A stretch of 64,000 bases of DNA from Welwitschia mirabilis (GCA_051453625.1 JBOZIK010000001.1:18456089-18520088); one strand, 5' to 3'. Counted from the stretch's first letter, positions 21,931 to 33,730 are shown. Notes: generated by a model not told the origin, from the letters alone. A program made the numbers and translations.

Positions 21931-23129
21931 ACCTATCACCAGTGTAAACGTTTTCTCCATTGTATAGAAGACTATGAGTGGATCGAGCCACACTTATACC
22001 ATAGGTGCAAAGACTAGATTATGAGAAGATGTGTGCCCAATTGGGAAATACCTGAGATTATTCATCTTTGTCATAGTGGTATTCGTGGAGGACATTTTAG
22101 TGGACATAAAACTGCCATGAAAATACTTCATTCTAGTTTTTACTCGCCTTCTCTTTTTTTGTGATTTATATGATTTCATTAGAAGGTGTGATCCTTGCCA
22201 GCATTTTGATAGCCTTGTTCGTTTACATGAAATGCTCCTTCAATCTATTCTTAAGTGTGAGCCTTTTGATTATTGGGGTATTAATTTCACAGGCCCTATT
22301 CACTTACCTTCTTTCAATAAAAATTACATTTTAGTGGCTGTAGATTACGTGACTAACTGGGTTGAAGCCATACCTAATTCTTTGAATGATGCCCGAACTG
22401 TCTGTCATTTTTTTCGATCTCATATCTTTTAGAAATTTGGCTTTCCTAGAATTATCATTAGCGATCAGGGTACTCATTTTGTAAATTTACTTTTTAAGAA
22501 ACTTCTTTTGTCCATGGGAATTGAACATAGAATAGCTTGTGCTTATCACCCTCAAACAAATGGAAAAGCTAAAAATGCTAACAGAGAAATAAAGAAAATT
22601 CTTCAAAAACTTATCTCTGTTAATAAAAAGAGTGGGGCTTCTAAACTTAATAATGTACTTTGAGCTTATCATACTACTTGGCGTACTTCTCTTGGTTTCT
22701 CACCTTACGAACTTGTTTTCAGTAAAGTTTATGTCTTACTGATTGATGTATGTTACAATTCTTATTGTACATCACATCAACTTAATCTTGTGGATTTTGC
22801 TAAAAATCTTAACTATAGGTTAGCATAATTAAATCATCTTAATGAAAAAAGAACTAGTATCATACATCGTCAATTGATTCATAAAGCCCAACCCAAGTTT
22901 AAACATGATAAAAGGATTTTTTATAAAAAGTTTGAACCTGATCAACTTATTTTATTGTATAACACTCGAGTCCACCTTTTGCATAACAAGTTAACCTCTA
23001 AATGGATAGGTCCTTATCTTGTACAGAAAGTAAACTTTAATGGCTCAATTAAAATTTTAGATTTGAAAACTAAAGAGATTCAGAAAGTTAATGGACAACA
23101 GTTGAAATTATATGAGGAATCTCTAGATG
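21931..23129 (+). pseudogene. gypsy integrase (Athila-like) with D-to-N and E-to-K changes
   Basis: Integrase remnant. The zinc domain keeps IIHLCHSG...GGHFSG (His pair, ~22057-22110) and RRCDPCQH (Cys pair, ~22184-22206). In the core, FDYWGINFTGP has Asn for the first catalytic Asp (22283-22285), ISDQGTHF keeps the second Asp (~22458-22480), and TNGKAKNANREIK has Lys for the catalytic Glu (22571-22573). The C-terminal piece (KRIFYKKFEPDQLILLYNT, SKWIGPYLVQKV, NGSIKILDLKT; 22874-23129) matches the integrase SH3-like end. Same reading frame for ~600 bases with few stops; inactive because two of three metal-binding residues are lost. Confidence 0.85.
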
Positions 23130-24852
23130 NNNNNNNNNNNNNNNNNNNNNNNNNNNNNNNNNNNNNNNNNNNNNNNNNNNNNNNNNNNNNNNNNNNNNNN
23201 NNNNNNNNNNNNNNNNNNNNNNNNNNNNNNNNNNNNNNNNNNNNNNNNNNNNNNNNNNNNNNNNNNNNNNNNNNNATATTACTTCATAAAGTATCATGAT
23301 TAGTTTTATACTTGAGCATTTACAGGTGATAAGATTGGATTCACCCAATCTTAAGAAATTCCCATGTCTATAGACTGTATTTACAGGAAGATGCCTTAGT
23401 TTCTTGTGTTTTCTTCAATGATGTTTAAATCTCAGGTTATCTGGGAGTGTTCTTTTCTATCTTTTATCTCACTTATTCACCTTCGTCTTTCTTGAGTGTG
23501 TGATCATGTGGGAAGTTTGTGTTCAAAAAAAAAAAAAAAAAGAAAAGAAAAAAAGAAAAGAAAGAAAGGAAAAAAAATGAAAAACATGATGTCCATCGCA
23601 AGTACACTGAGGCAAATATTTCTGAGAGGAGCCTTTGGCAGTGTAATATGATAGCTGTGGGAACTCCATTGGGGAGTTAGTTAGCCATGCTTCACGGGTT
23701 CTTACTCCTCTGATAGTGGTTGCACTTCCCTCATTATGGTAAAAAAAAATAAAACCTTTTGTATTCCCACTTGATTATTTTACTTTTGGAGACTTCGGTG
23801 AGTTTTTGGATTGAAGCAGATGAGTCCATTTCTAAGTAACTTTTGATTTTGACCTTTATTGTTCTACACACTTAAAAATCTAGCTATCGCCATAAGTACT
23901 GCCTTTTCAAATGAACTTTATGGAGTTAATACTCCTTGTCATGCATCTTTACTCAGGTGACATTGTGATGTTTCCCTTAGGAGTTTGCTACGTTAGTACT
24001 TAGGATAGGTAAATAATCTTCTCCTTGTTCCTTTTGTCCACTTTCACTTTGGTTTTCTTTTGTTTTTGAGCCTCCTGTTTCAAAGTCATTTCCATATTTT
24101 CATATTTTTTCTTAGGACTTTCATCATTTAGTTGTTTTCTTGCTATTCACTCATACGTCCCCTTGTCAGTTATTGCATTCTTAACTCTATCCGTCTTTCA
24201 ATTTTTCTATTCGGACATATTCATTTAGTCTTTCTTGCAGATTTTCAACCTTGATGGTCTGTTTTCTTTAGCCATAGTTTTTTTGTCTTTTCTATGAGCT
24301 TTTACGCTTCTGTCTTTTCCTTTTCATACCTAACACCTCTTTTCTCATGCTTTGGCAATTTGGGATGTATTGCATTTTTTTTTGGGGGGAGGGGGTAAGA
24401 TGCATTTCTATTATTTTAAAAATTTTTTATCAATTATGAGAATCACTCTTGCAGCTCTTCCTCCCTTTTCAAGTTTCGTCATGCAGCATAAACCAGAGAA
24501 GTAATTCTACACTTTATTTTAGCATGATGTACTAATTCTGTCTGATTCTTACATTTAGCTGTTCTATTTATCATTAACAAAAAAATTTGATTTTTGTCAT
24601 AGCTTTCAGTTTTGAAGATCCTTTGAGGAGCTTGTCGTCCTATTATCATCCGAACGATAGTTCTGGACGACCAAATTTTGATGCTTAGTAGGTATGTCTG
24701 ATCAGTTTTTGAATTTTCCAGAAATTCAGTCTATTGTTGGTATATGTTGCAAATCTTTTTCAGATGCTCTCTTTAGATGTCCTAGCTGCTTTTATTATTT
24801 GAAAAGTTGGCTCGCCAATGTGGTTTACTGCCTGGTTTTGTCAGGGACTAAC
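23130..24852 (+). other. gypsy 3' non-coding region with purine tracts
   Basis: After a 146-N gap (23130-23275) comes AT/GT-rich sequence without a domain. It holds an A/G-only tract at about 23525-23577 (A17 then AAAG/AAGG units) and a T9-GGGGGGAGGGGG tract at about 24376-24395. Long 3' non-coding regions between integrase and LTR are usual in Athila/Tat elements. The tracts are seen; a priming role is not shown. Confidence 0.5.
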
Positions 24853-24871
24853 AAGGCTAAGTTGGGGGCTA
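24853..24871 (+). other. gypsy polypurine tract before the 3' LTR
   Basis: AAGGCTAAGTTGGGGGCTA immediately precedes TGTTGCACCACC at 24872. The same LTR start recurs at 26126, which supports this boundary. Confidence 0.55.
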
Positions 24872-24901
24872 TGTTGCACCACCAACTTATGTGTATTTGA
24901 T
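24872..24901 (+). repeat. first 30 bases of the gypsy LTR, cut by a gap
   Basis: TGTTGCACCACC and the following AACTTATGTGTATTTGAT match the start of the LTR at 26126 closely. The sequence then enters a run of exactly 100 N (24902-25001). Confidence 0.6.
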
Positions 24902-25001
24902 NNNNNNNNNNNNNNNNNNNNNNNNNNNNNNNNNNNNNNNNNNNNNNNNNNNNNNNNNNNNNNNNNNNNNNNNNNNNNNNNNNNNNNNNNNNNNNNNNNN
25001 N

Positions 25002-26110
25002 AATAACAACTTCAACCTTCTTGATTGCCATTTTAGCATCAAGGATCATTTGGGTGTATTTCTCTAAGGTAGAAGTAAAATCCTTAATGACGCTAGTCGG
25101 TTCATTTTTTATTTTGGTTTTATTCTTTCTATGTTTAACTTCTTTTAGGTTCTTAATGATTTGGCCTACTGTTTAGTTTTCTCTAAAAGAGATTTTAGAC
25201 CAAGTTTGACTTACTTCCACTAAATCTTTTAATACCTTCCAAGCATCTTCTAAAGTTTAGTTTAATAGGTTTCTTTCACAAGAAAAATTTATGATTTTCT
25301 TAGTATGACTGTTCAATCCACTATAAAAATAGTCAATTAACTCCATCTCTGAAAAGGCATCTATAGAGTTTGAATCTAAAACAATAAAAATTCACTCATA
25401 AGCAGAGGTATAATCCTTGTTAGGCAATTTTTGAAAGTTTGTAACTTTTTTTTCCACTTGCAAATGGTGGTTTCACTTATGAATCTCTTTATAAAGGCTT
25501 CTTAAACTTAACTCTAAGATTTAAGGCTCTTATGAGAAATTTTTCTAAGCCAAAGTTTTTCTTTACCTTTTAAGGTGATGGGAAAGATAACCATATAGAT
25601 TCTATTACTTATTCATTTTTTACTTTTTTTAAAGGTAAAGATAAGTTGTTTCATTTAGAAGATGTGTTGTAAAGGATATTCATCAGAATCTCCACTAAAG
25701 GTAGAGTAAGCATTTAAGTTTCAAAGTTTTACATCATCATCAGAAGGTAAGTCAAAAGGATTTTGAATTGCATGTTTTTTATTTACTATAAGATCTCTCA
25801 AAGTAGCATGAGTACTGCATTGAAAAGGAGTAGAAGTAAGGGTCCTAATGACAAGGGTGGATTTGGAGAGATAGGTTGTTTAATTTTTTATTTCAAGGTC
25901 AACATGGAAGCAAAATTAGACTTTGCAGAATTAAAAGTGGAAATTGCAAGAATTTCAAAATCTTGCATAACTTTATTGTTTTAATTTGTTTCCACTTTAA
26001 GATTTATCAAATTATTTTTTATATTTTCAGCAATTAACAGCTGCTCTCTTTAGTATTTCTCCTTTTTTTTCAGACTTAAACATTCATATTCTATCTTGGA
26101 TCTATGAAAG
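25002..26110 (-). pseudogene. Athila/Tat-like gag, inverted copy
   Basis: Minus-strand gag of the same family as 18290-18790. Reading minus from high to low: ATLRDLIVN and NPFDLPSDDD (~25800-25735), MVIFPITLKGKEKLWLRKISHKSL (~25600-25520), EAFIKRFI (~25500), then NFQKLPNKDYTSAYE (~25435-25395), ELIDYFYSGLNSHTK and the stretch down to KKVEVVI at 25002. The last ~450 bases are a close inverted match to 18310-18780. Both copies share a TGA after SAYE and a stop after REN. This copy retains the N-terminal third missing from the plus copy. Its pol should lie below 25002 but the gap there leads straight into a plus-strand LTR start. Confidence 0.75.
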
Positions 26111-26125
26111 TATCATCTCGTACAT

Positions 26126-27115
26126 TGTTGTTACACCACCAACTTATGTATATTTGATAGGATATTTTGAGTTGTTTCATAGGTAAATTAGCACATAAAT
26201 GCTTAGTTCTCATAATAATAGAGAACCAAGATGAAGAGAATGAAAACATGCAAATTCTAGATAAATTANNNNNNNNNNACAACTATTTTGTATAGATATG
26301 GATAAATGATAGTTTTGGATAATGATTCTTACAAATAACAAGCGATCAAACTGACTAAAAACTGACAAAAGCCTATCATTCACCTCATTATTTAGACTTC
26401 AGTAGTGGACGACATCTCTAGTAGGGCAATAAGAAGTTCACATGTAGTTTGCAGGTAGTTAAATGGGGAGTAAAAAAGATATCTAATTATTAATTAGTGT
26501 CGTCTCTCCATCGTCCAAATGACCAAAAGGATGATACTGTTCTATGATACTTTCATTAAATGTTTACCTGAGTTGTCATCACTTTGTTGTGACTTTTCTT
26601 TACATGTTATCTAGGGCTTTTTCTATACTTTTTTATTATTTTTCTTTCCTTTTTTATCTATAAATAAAGGTCTTCCCCTCAATTCCTAATCATCTTCAAT
26701 AGCACTTGACAGACTCATGACAAAAGATCTTGGGACTAAAAAACCATCTTGTAATCCCAGAGAGATGTTCCCTTAGTGTTAGATGGTGTTTCCTTCATTG
26801 AGAAATGGCTACTTTATGATACAGATATTATATGCTTTTTAATATGAATTATCTTCTTTTGTGTTTAATATATACAAGATCTTCTCCCTCATAGTTTATA
26901 TTATTGAAGATTCAAGATAGATTTCTTTTGTTATATAGATTATGAGGGTAGCCTTTATTAAAGTTAAGCTTAATTAGTTTAGGTGCATTGTTATTTCCTT
27001 TCCTAGATTAGTTTTACATAAATATGTTTTATTTTATTTCTATGCATTGCAATTTATTTTAGTAGGTTAGGGTTATATAATTTTCTCTTGAAAGCAACTC
27101 TTTTATTTCCATACT
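26126..27115 (+). repeat. gypsy (Athila-like) LTR
   Basis: Starts TGTTGTTACACCACC, a second copy of the LTR start at 24872, and runs ~990 bp to a primer-site-like sequence. It contains a TATA box TCTATAAATAAAGG at about 26658-26671 and downstream AATCCCAGAGAGATG, as in an R/U5 region. A 10-N gap lies at 26269-26278. The end is inferred from the PBS-like sequence, not from a paired LTR. Confidence 0.5.
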
Positions 27116-27137
27116 TTGGCCTTCGACAGAATTACAA
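27116..27137 (+). other. possible degenerate primer binding site
   Basis: TTTGGC, ten bases, then ATTACAA, resembling the TTTGGC...GGATTACAA context of the primer site at 18155-18180 but three bases shorter. Weak on its own. Confidence 0.3.
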
Positions 27138-28899
27138 CATTCAGATCACTCCCTTCTATACTAGTATGTTGTATTTGTGCTTATTAATTGTGATTAACAG
27201 GATTTAGCTCAAGACATAAATGTTGCATAAATATGCACTGCAACAGAAAAGTTTATGACTAATTTTCTAAAATGAAGGTATTAAAGTTTAAACATTCTAT
27301 GAAAATGGATGCCATACCCCTCAACCAAGACTAAACTTTGTTCTCAAAGTTTAATGATGAAAAGTGTTAAAAACCATTTTGAGAACATATCCTTAGAAAA
27401 ATTTCAATAAGTCCTTTTATTGAAAGAAAAGATACAAAGTAATGAAATTAAGGAAAAACTACCTAATGTGAGACAACGATTTTATTTCTTTCTAAAAACT
27501 CTAAGTAAAATATCAATTCATAAAAGGTTTTTTTTCATAAAGTAGGGATGAAGGGGAATGGATGATGGATATGGAACATGCAAATATGACAAAGAATTTG
27601 ACCATGCAACAAATGAATAAAGGAAATAACCTACCTAAGTCAATGATCTATATTATATTTTTGTGATTTTTAATGGATCTTGATGTCAAATAAGTGTAAT
27701 ATTGACCAAGAAACTTACAGGAATTCAAGAAATCATAGCAAATCTTTAGTGTGAAAGTTAAAAGACAACAGAACATAGAAGGCTTATAATTCCAACCTTT
27801 TTCTTTTCCTTATTTTCCTTTTTTGCTAACATATCTATTAGTTTTAAGCCTTTCAATCATATCAAGCATTAAGCATTACAGCATTTTCTTCCAATAGAGT
27901 TAGGCATGTTATTTTATGAAGATGTAAGTGCTGCATTGCTAGCAAGCATTTGTAGCCATAATGCAGTTGATTATGTTGTAATTACATCATTAGAACTGCA
28001 TCACCAGTGAGCGTCTATAACCTTAATGTAGTCAACTAAATCCAATTAAGTAATTAGTGAGATGTGCATTTAGAGAAGGGATATTATTTGTCTTTTGTTC
28101 GTATTCTCATATTCATTTTTATGCACATTAAAGGGTTCATTGCCTCATTATCCTAACTAAGAAAAATTTTGTGCCCATGAAAGATTTAAATGTAAGGAAC
28201 ATGCTATGAGGATAGATTCAATCTTTTCAGCAAAGTTTTACTAAAATTAAAGATGTCAAGTGATCATGATTTTAACAATAAAACGCAAAGTAAGTGTAAC
28301 TCTTCCTTGAAAACCCATAGGTAAACTTAATCATAACTACTACTTAAGATCACTTATTATTGATTTTTGTTAAAGGCCATTAACTTGAATCTATAAGTCT
28401 CAGAAATTCATAGATGAATGGCTAGGATGGATGATCTATTAACTTAGTGGGATTATTGGGAAGTGCAAGGAATGGATGAAGAGGCTTAAGATGACAAAAT
28501 TTGGGATTTCCTAAGTAAAAGGTTTTAAAGCGATGATTATACATGTGGTAGTTATTGTGAGGTTTTAGGTGAGAGAGACGAGCAAGCACAAAAGTTTTTA
28601 ATGTTTTTATTTTTTACCAACTTAAATCTATTCTAATATAAAAATCTATCATAAAAGAAAAATCTAATCTAAAAGAATAAAATAAAACTAAAATTTTGCT
28701 AAGATGGTATATGCATGTAGGCTTAAGGTATGGAAATGAAGGTTGGATGATTCAAAACTTTGAGAATCATTTTAAACTGGGAGAAAATCCGTGTAGATTT
28801 TTATGCAAAAGTTTATGAAACTAGAAAGAACATTAGTAGAAGTAAAAATGTTTATGAATTTAAAATCAGTAGTAGTTCATCCCTTATCTTGTTTATGTT

Positions 28900-30060
28900 T
28901 ATTCAATAACTCTTGTAAGAGATCATTTTGAGAAGAATAATTGGAAATCACTTGATAAGATAGATCTTCATTTCAAGAATTATGTTTAAGATTTTTGAAA
29001 GGTAATTCCAATTCTATAAAAGGCTTATTTCTTTCGTTAAGGATTAGGTCTTACTTAATAGATAATGGTTAAGATACAATGGTTAGTCCCTGGAGTTGTT
29101 GACAAAAAGATCAGGATTTCTCTTATGATGAATCATGAATGAATTTTTTTCTAATGTTCTCTTCCTTATTAAGATTACTATGGGATTCCTGCTTAAGTGA
29201 CAATAGTTGTAATTCAATGTTCTCTTTCTTGATGTTGATCAATTACTCATCCGTTATTGGAGGACTCTTTAAGGTATAACCTATATTAAATAGTTGTTCA
29301 TCTTCTAATGATTTCTCATCCTTTGATATGTCTAACCCTCTACTAAAGTATAGATTTCCTGTGATTAACGTCTAGTGCATTCTTAAACTCAAGATCCTCA
29401 TGGCTTTCATTATTAGTTTATTCATCATTCCTAGAGGATATGACTTGAGTATCATTGGCTTCACTCTTCTTAATGCTTTTAAAGTTTTTAAGACTCTTAG
29501 ATTTGTGGACTATAGGAAGGTCTTCTTTTTATTAGTTAAGAATTCTAATGATTTAAGCACTAGTCTAGGTTATTTATTGGGGGATTTGGGTGTGGGTTTG
29601 GAAACTTTACTCAAGGTTACTTAAAAAAGAGAAGTGTTATCTCAAAGTTCTTGCATGATCATTGTTACTTTATCCTCGAATATCCATGAATTTTCTTACT
29701 AACTCCTCAAGGGTGATGGATGAAGAGTATTGTTACATGTAGGAAGATGAAGGGTAAGGATTAAATGATGAGGAATAAGGTGTGAAAGGTATGGAATCAA
29801 ACTTTTGTTCAAAATAGGGTTTTTCAAATTTGGGATAAGGATTTTGACTTATATGTGGAGGGTATTAGTAAAATAAATATGAAAAGTAGGGTAAAGGGTA
29901 ATGGTTATTATAATTATGTTAGGTGTAGTCTCCTATAGTTTTCTTGGGCCATATGTAAGATCCTAATGTTTTGGGTTAAACATAATTAGGTGTGTTATAG
30001 GGATTTTTATAGTTTTCATATGTAAAGTAGGGTTTACAAGGTGTTCCTTATAATCTCCCA
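28900..30060 (-). pseudogene. Tyr/Pro-rich internal frame of element A
   Basis: Not a recognised domain. On the minus strand the frame reads NPYPFPYFSYLFYQYPP (~29925-29870), FDSIPFTPYSSSFNPYPSSS (~29800-29740), TLEELVRKFMDI (~29715-29680), then a Lys/Ser-rich part (SKSLKNFKSIKKSE, ~29510-29455) and NDE.TNNESHEDLE (~29435-29390). Homologous wording is present in element C (62540-61480) and element D (55020-55600). The TLEEL..K(F/H)M piece resembles the C-terminal region of Athila-type gag, so this may be a gag tail without the capsid domain. Stops are present. Confidence 0.45.
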
Positions 30061-30766
30061 AGAGCATCATATTTCTAACTCATGTTAAGCTTTCAGAAAA
30101 TGGTATATCAGGTTTACTAAAATATTTACATTTTTATGACTTCTTAAAGATGCAGAGAAGGTCTGATATCAGAAAGGTTCCAAAGAGGTGAGATGAGGTT
30201 TTTTGCAAAGTATTACAGTGTTTTAAGCAAAAGAATCGGTAACGTCAATCAGGGAAGATGGTCATGCTATTTTAGTTATAAATTTTAGTTTTAACAAAAA
30301 CACAAAGATTTACAAACGTCACATAGATTTGTTCAACATATTAGGGTTATAAAAAAATGTAATAAAAATAAAAATGATTATGCACATGAAATCAATCTTA
30401 ACAAAAATTAAATTGTAAAATTTTCTAGATTTTTAATGTTTATGATAGTGAACATACTGAGTAAAAAATTAAAAATCAAATTATAAGAATTCAAGAAATA
30501 AAGCACAAAAGGTGAGTTAAATTTTAGTTCTTTGCTTCTTCGTTGCAACCTACAAAACAATGTTAGTTCTATATCACAAATTAAGTTAGAGTAATAAAAA
30601 CTAAAGAAAAACTCAAAAAAGAACTAATTCAAGCATCACTGGAAGTGACCAGCACCAATCAATAAAAGGGAAAAAACAACACACAAACAGAAGAAAGAAA
30701 ACTTGTTTAGATATCATTAGAGAGGACTAGTACCCACCATTAGAAAAAGAAAAACTATCATGCCAC

Positions 30767-30786
30767 TATCTATGATAATGACACCA
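30767..30786 (-). other. tRNA-Asp primer binding site of element A
   Basis: Minus-strand TGGTGTCATTATCATAGATA aligns without gaps to TGGCGCCGTTGCCGGGGATA; seven of eight differences are C-to-T or G-to-A. It sits 5 bases from the LTR end, as in element C. Confidence 0.6.
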
Positions 30787-30791
30787 ACATA

Positions 30792-32148
30792 TGGTATTCA
30801 TGTACATGAACACAATTTAAAATTAACACTCAAGTATTATTCTTCCACAGGGACAATTAGGATAGGGTAATTAAAATTTACATAATCTTTCTTAATTATA
30901 AGTTATAAATTAAAGAAAGGAAAAAGAGGGATTTAAGAATTTTGGTTTTAAAACTCCATTTGGAAAACTAGGAAGCAAGTAAGCTCTAAGTTTTTACTAA
31001 CTTGTCCTTCTGTAATTCTTTACTTTGATCATATGTTGCACTATCTTAAAACACACTTCAAACTATTAAGTATCATGGTTTGGGTTATGGTGACATAATC
31101 TTATTCACCATATAAAGGTTGGTGAACTCAATTATCATTTGATCCTTTGCAACCTTAAAATAAAAATGGAAAGTAAGAACCCTAGGTACTCAAGATTCAT
31201 GAAAATACTAAGACTTGGATAAAATGATTATGAAACTCACTCAAATGAAAATAGAACTTGATAGTCACATTATTATTTAAGCATTCCTAGTATAAGTGAT
31301 TTGTGACTAGTAATCAAAGGAAAAACAACTCTTATGCATTGAATCAAAGAAAGACATATTCCATTAGAGATAGAAGGAAGCTAAAAGAACTTCTCAAGCT
31401 ATCCTTAAATTAAGCTTACTACCTAAGAAAGTGCTTAAAAGACCATCGCGACTTAAAACTCTAAAGGTTCTATGCTTGTCCAAAATGAAGGATATTACAA
31501 ATAAGGGCTTAAGGCCCTTTTATAGGTAAGCATGAGGTGAGGGATGGTTACAAGCCTTTAGCTTGTAGTATTAGATGAGTGGTTATAAAATATGACATAT
31601 AGTGTTAGGTATGGTGTTTGTCATCTTTCATTAGATACAAATCATCATGAACACGATAGTTGTTTTCTAGATGTTACTGCTTCTGCTAATTGCTAAGGCT
31701 ATCATGTGTCCCCACTGTCCTTTTGCTCAACACTGCCACATGTTGTTGCTGCATGTCATTGTCATCCCTGCCAAGTGTTGTTAAAGATGCAAGTTATTTC
31801 TAAAGTAAAATCTGATTAAGCCCATAATTGCATTTGATTAAATTTTGCATGACAATTAAAAAAATGTAAGATTTGAGGTGATTTGCTTAGAACTACTGGT
31901 AGTGCCAGCCTTCAAAGTGCAATAATTATCTTAAAAATTTCATGGATAGATGATAAGTTAAAAAGCATGTCCTTCAAAGTGTAATAGATATCCTAAAAAT
32001 GTCATGGGTAGATGATAAGTTCAAAATTATTATATATACAAAAATAATAGAAGATATGTTTTTATGATGAATTAGATAAATTAATGTTTTCCATTAACAT
32101 AAATTAGTTAGTTAACTAGATCAAAATGTCAATTTTTACATGTTAGAG
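30792..32148 (-). repeat. 5' LTR of element A
   Basis: About 1.36 kb. It has the family TATA box TATAAAAGGGCC on the minus strand (31524-31513), the family block GGTGACATAATCTTATTCACC (31089-31109) and the LTR-start block ACATGTAAAAATT at about 32142-32130. Similar LTRs are at 37285-38449, 52930-54208, 56120-56852, 58029-59693 and 63456-64000. The upper boundary is fixed by the start of gypsy RT homology at 32149. Confidence 0.6.
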
Positions 32149-32490
32149 TTTTAGGATATGCAACTTATAAGAATGGAATAAAAATAAATCCTATCAACCT
32201 TCAGCTTAGCACTAATGTTTTTCTTTTTAAGAATATTAAATACACTAGATATTTACATATTTGTTATTATGTAAAATTCATTTAAGATTTATCCAAAATT
32301 TCAAAACCATTAACAAATCTTCTCATCAAGGATATTTCTTTTGATTGAATTCTTAAATGTAATGATGCCTTTGTGAAATTTAAACATCTTCTAAGTTAAT
32401 CGTCTATGTTGCAAGCTTTTGATTGCTCTCTTCCTTTTGAGTTATTATGTGAATGTAAGTAATGATAATATAGGAGTAACTTTAGAAGAT
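32149..32490 (+). pseudogene. Athila-like RT thumb/RNase H fragment (orphan copy)
   Basis: The frame reads VLGYATYKNGIKINP, FKNIKYTRYLHICYYVKFI, LSKISKPLTNLLIKDISFD and CNDAFVKFKHLL. It is a near copy of 34850-35190 and covers the same piece of pol. It begins exactly where the LTR of element A ends and is followed, in the same orientation, by gag and protease of the next element, so it is out of order and must come from a second copy or a duplication. Confidence 0.75.
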
Positions 32491-32519
32491 AATAATTAAG
32501 TAGATAAATAATATATAAG

Positions 32520-33290
32520 ATAGGGGACCCTTTTAGAATAATAACAATAGAGACCATCATCTCCTTATGAAAGTTATTATAACCTAAAATGTAAAAATCA
32601 CCTTAGTTTCTCATGGAAGTTTGAGTAAAATAAAACATCTTCTTTACAAGTGCCTACTCAATCTTAGGGTAGACTAGTAGATGATATTCTTAAAAATTTA
32701 GAAAAATCCAATTGGCTAATAATAACAAACAACTTCAAGTAATAATCAAAATACTGAATCTTTTAAATGTTCAGAACAACGAATGTAGAAAATTTTAAAC
32801 TACAACCCACTTTTTAACTTCAATTAACTAAATAAAAAATCTTAAGTTACTAGCCCAACCCATTTCTAACCCAAAGGGTGTCAACATAGTTGAAGAAGAA
32901 GGAGAATTTAAGAGAGTTAATACTATCTCGCTTAGAAGTGGTAACTAAATAAATAACAATGTTTAACCACCCAAGGAATACCCTTTCCAAATCCCAATAA
33001 TCTTTAAACTTAATAAAAATGAAGACTATAACATGAAGAGATTTATATGTAAATAACTAAGAAAGATTCCACTTCCTAAATGCGTTACTCACTTAAAAAG
33101 AAATAGTGTAAAGTACAATATTTAAAGATCTTTAAGGAAGTAAAAATAAACATTCATCTTTTAAATGTTATTAAGAAAGTTCTTTCTTATGTAAAAGTAT
33201 TTAAATAAATGTGAATGAAAAACTAAAAATGAATGTTAATAAGAATGATTTTCTAACCCAATAAATAAGTGGAATTGTTCAAAACTTACT
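32520..33290 (+). pseudogene. Athila-like gag end and gag-protease linker
   Basis: Recognisable pieces are NPKGVNIVEEEGEFKRVNTISLRSG (~32864-32940), equivalent to the 'RPKG...KAITLRSGK' linker of Athila/Tat elements, followed by YPFQIP and a Lys-rich stretch with LPKCVTHLKRNSV. Upstream capsid blocks were not identified. Multiple stops. Confidence 0.55.
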
Positions 33291-33730
33291 TCTACCAAAG
33301 TTTAGATATCTTAGTTCCCTAACAATTTCATGTGTCATAGGTATCAAGAAGATTGACGAATCCTTATTAGAATTGAAATCTAGTGTTAACCTAATGCCAT
33401 ATTCATTACATTAATAACTTGAAAAGGATTCAAGAAAACTAAAATAACTTTTGCAAATTTTTTACCACTTAACTAATATCTCCAAGGGGATAGAAAAAGA
33501 TGTTTTAGTATAAGTAGATAAATTTTACTACCCACTGGACTTCATAGATTTAAAGATGGAAGAGAACTCAATATGACTTTCCCTTGTCTTAGGAATATCA
33601 TTTTTAGCCACCTCTAATGTTTTAATAAATTGTAAAAATGGAGTAGTAAATATGTTCTTTAGGAATATGAATATAAAGTTATAAGTTTTTAATAAAATAA
33701 AAACGAATACTATGAATGACCGAAAAGACC
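33291..33730 (+). pseudogene. Athila-like protease
   Basis: Blocks in order: SLTISCVIGIKKIDESLLELKSSVNLMPYSLH (33313-33408), where ELKSS stands for the active-site DLGAS (Asp lost); KDVLV.VDKFYYPLDFIDLKMEE (33498-33565); and LVLGISFLATSNVLINCKNGVVNMFFRNMNIKL (33586-33684), the 'LGRPFLAT' flap block. RT follows on the same strand. Inactive because the catalytic Asp is changed. Confidence 0.7.

Larger units (their letters stand above)
27240..32148 (-). mobile_element. element A: non-autonomous tRNA-Asp-primed LTR retrotransposon
   Basis: Minus-strand element, read from high to low coordinates: 5' LTR 32148-30792, primer site 30786-30767, leader with a doubled motif (30737-30622), Tyr/Pro-rich frame (30060-28900), long non-coding 3' part with a doubled ~45-bp motif (28038-27932), and a conserved GGTTGAGGGG block at about 27325. 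The sequence then stops about 90 bp past that block (27240), so the polypurine tract and 3' LTR are missing. No protease, RT or integrase blocks were found. Elements B (37285-44642) and C (58029-64000) share its LTR and 3' part, and D (52930-56119) its leader and internal frame. The plus-strand gypsy sequence at 32149 abuts its LTR. Confidence 0.65.

Noticed and set aside
23525-23577. Poly(A) tail of a processed pseudogene or LINE
   Set aside because: It is an A/G tract within the 3' region of a gypsy element, with no gene body upstream that ends there.
27932-28038. CRISPR-like direct repeats
   Set aside because: Only two diverged units per element, no array, and a plant context.
29400-29624. 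74-codon plus-strand frame with hydrophobic start
   Set aside because: It is antisense to the Tyr/Pro-rich frame of element A, which has homologous copies in C and D.
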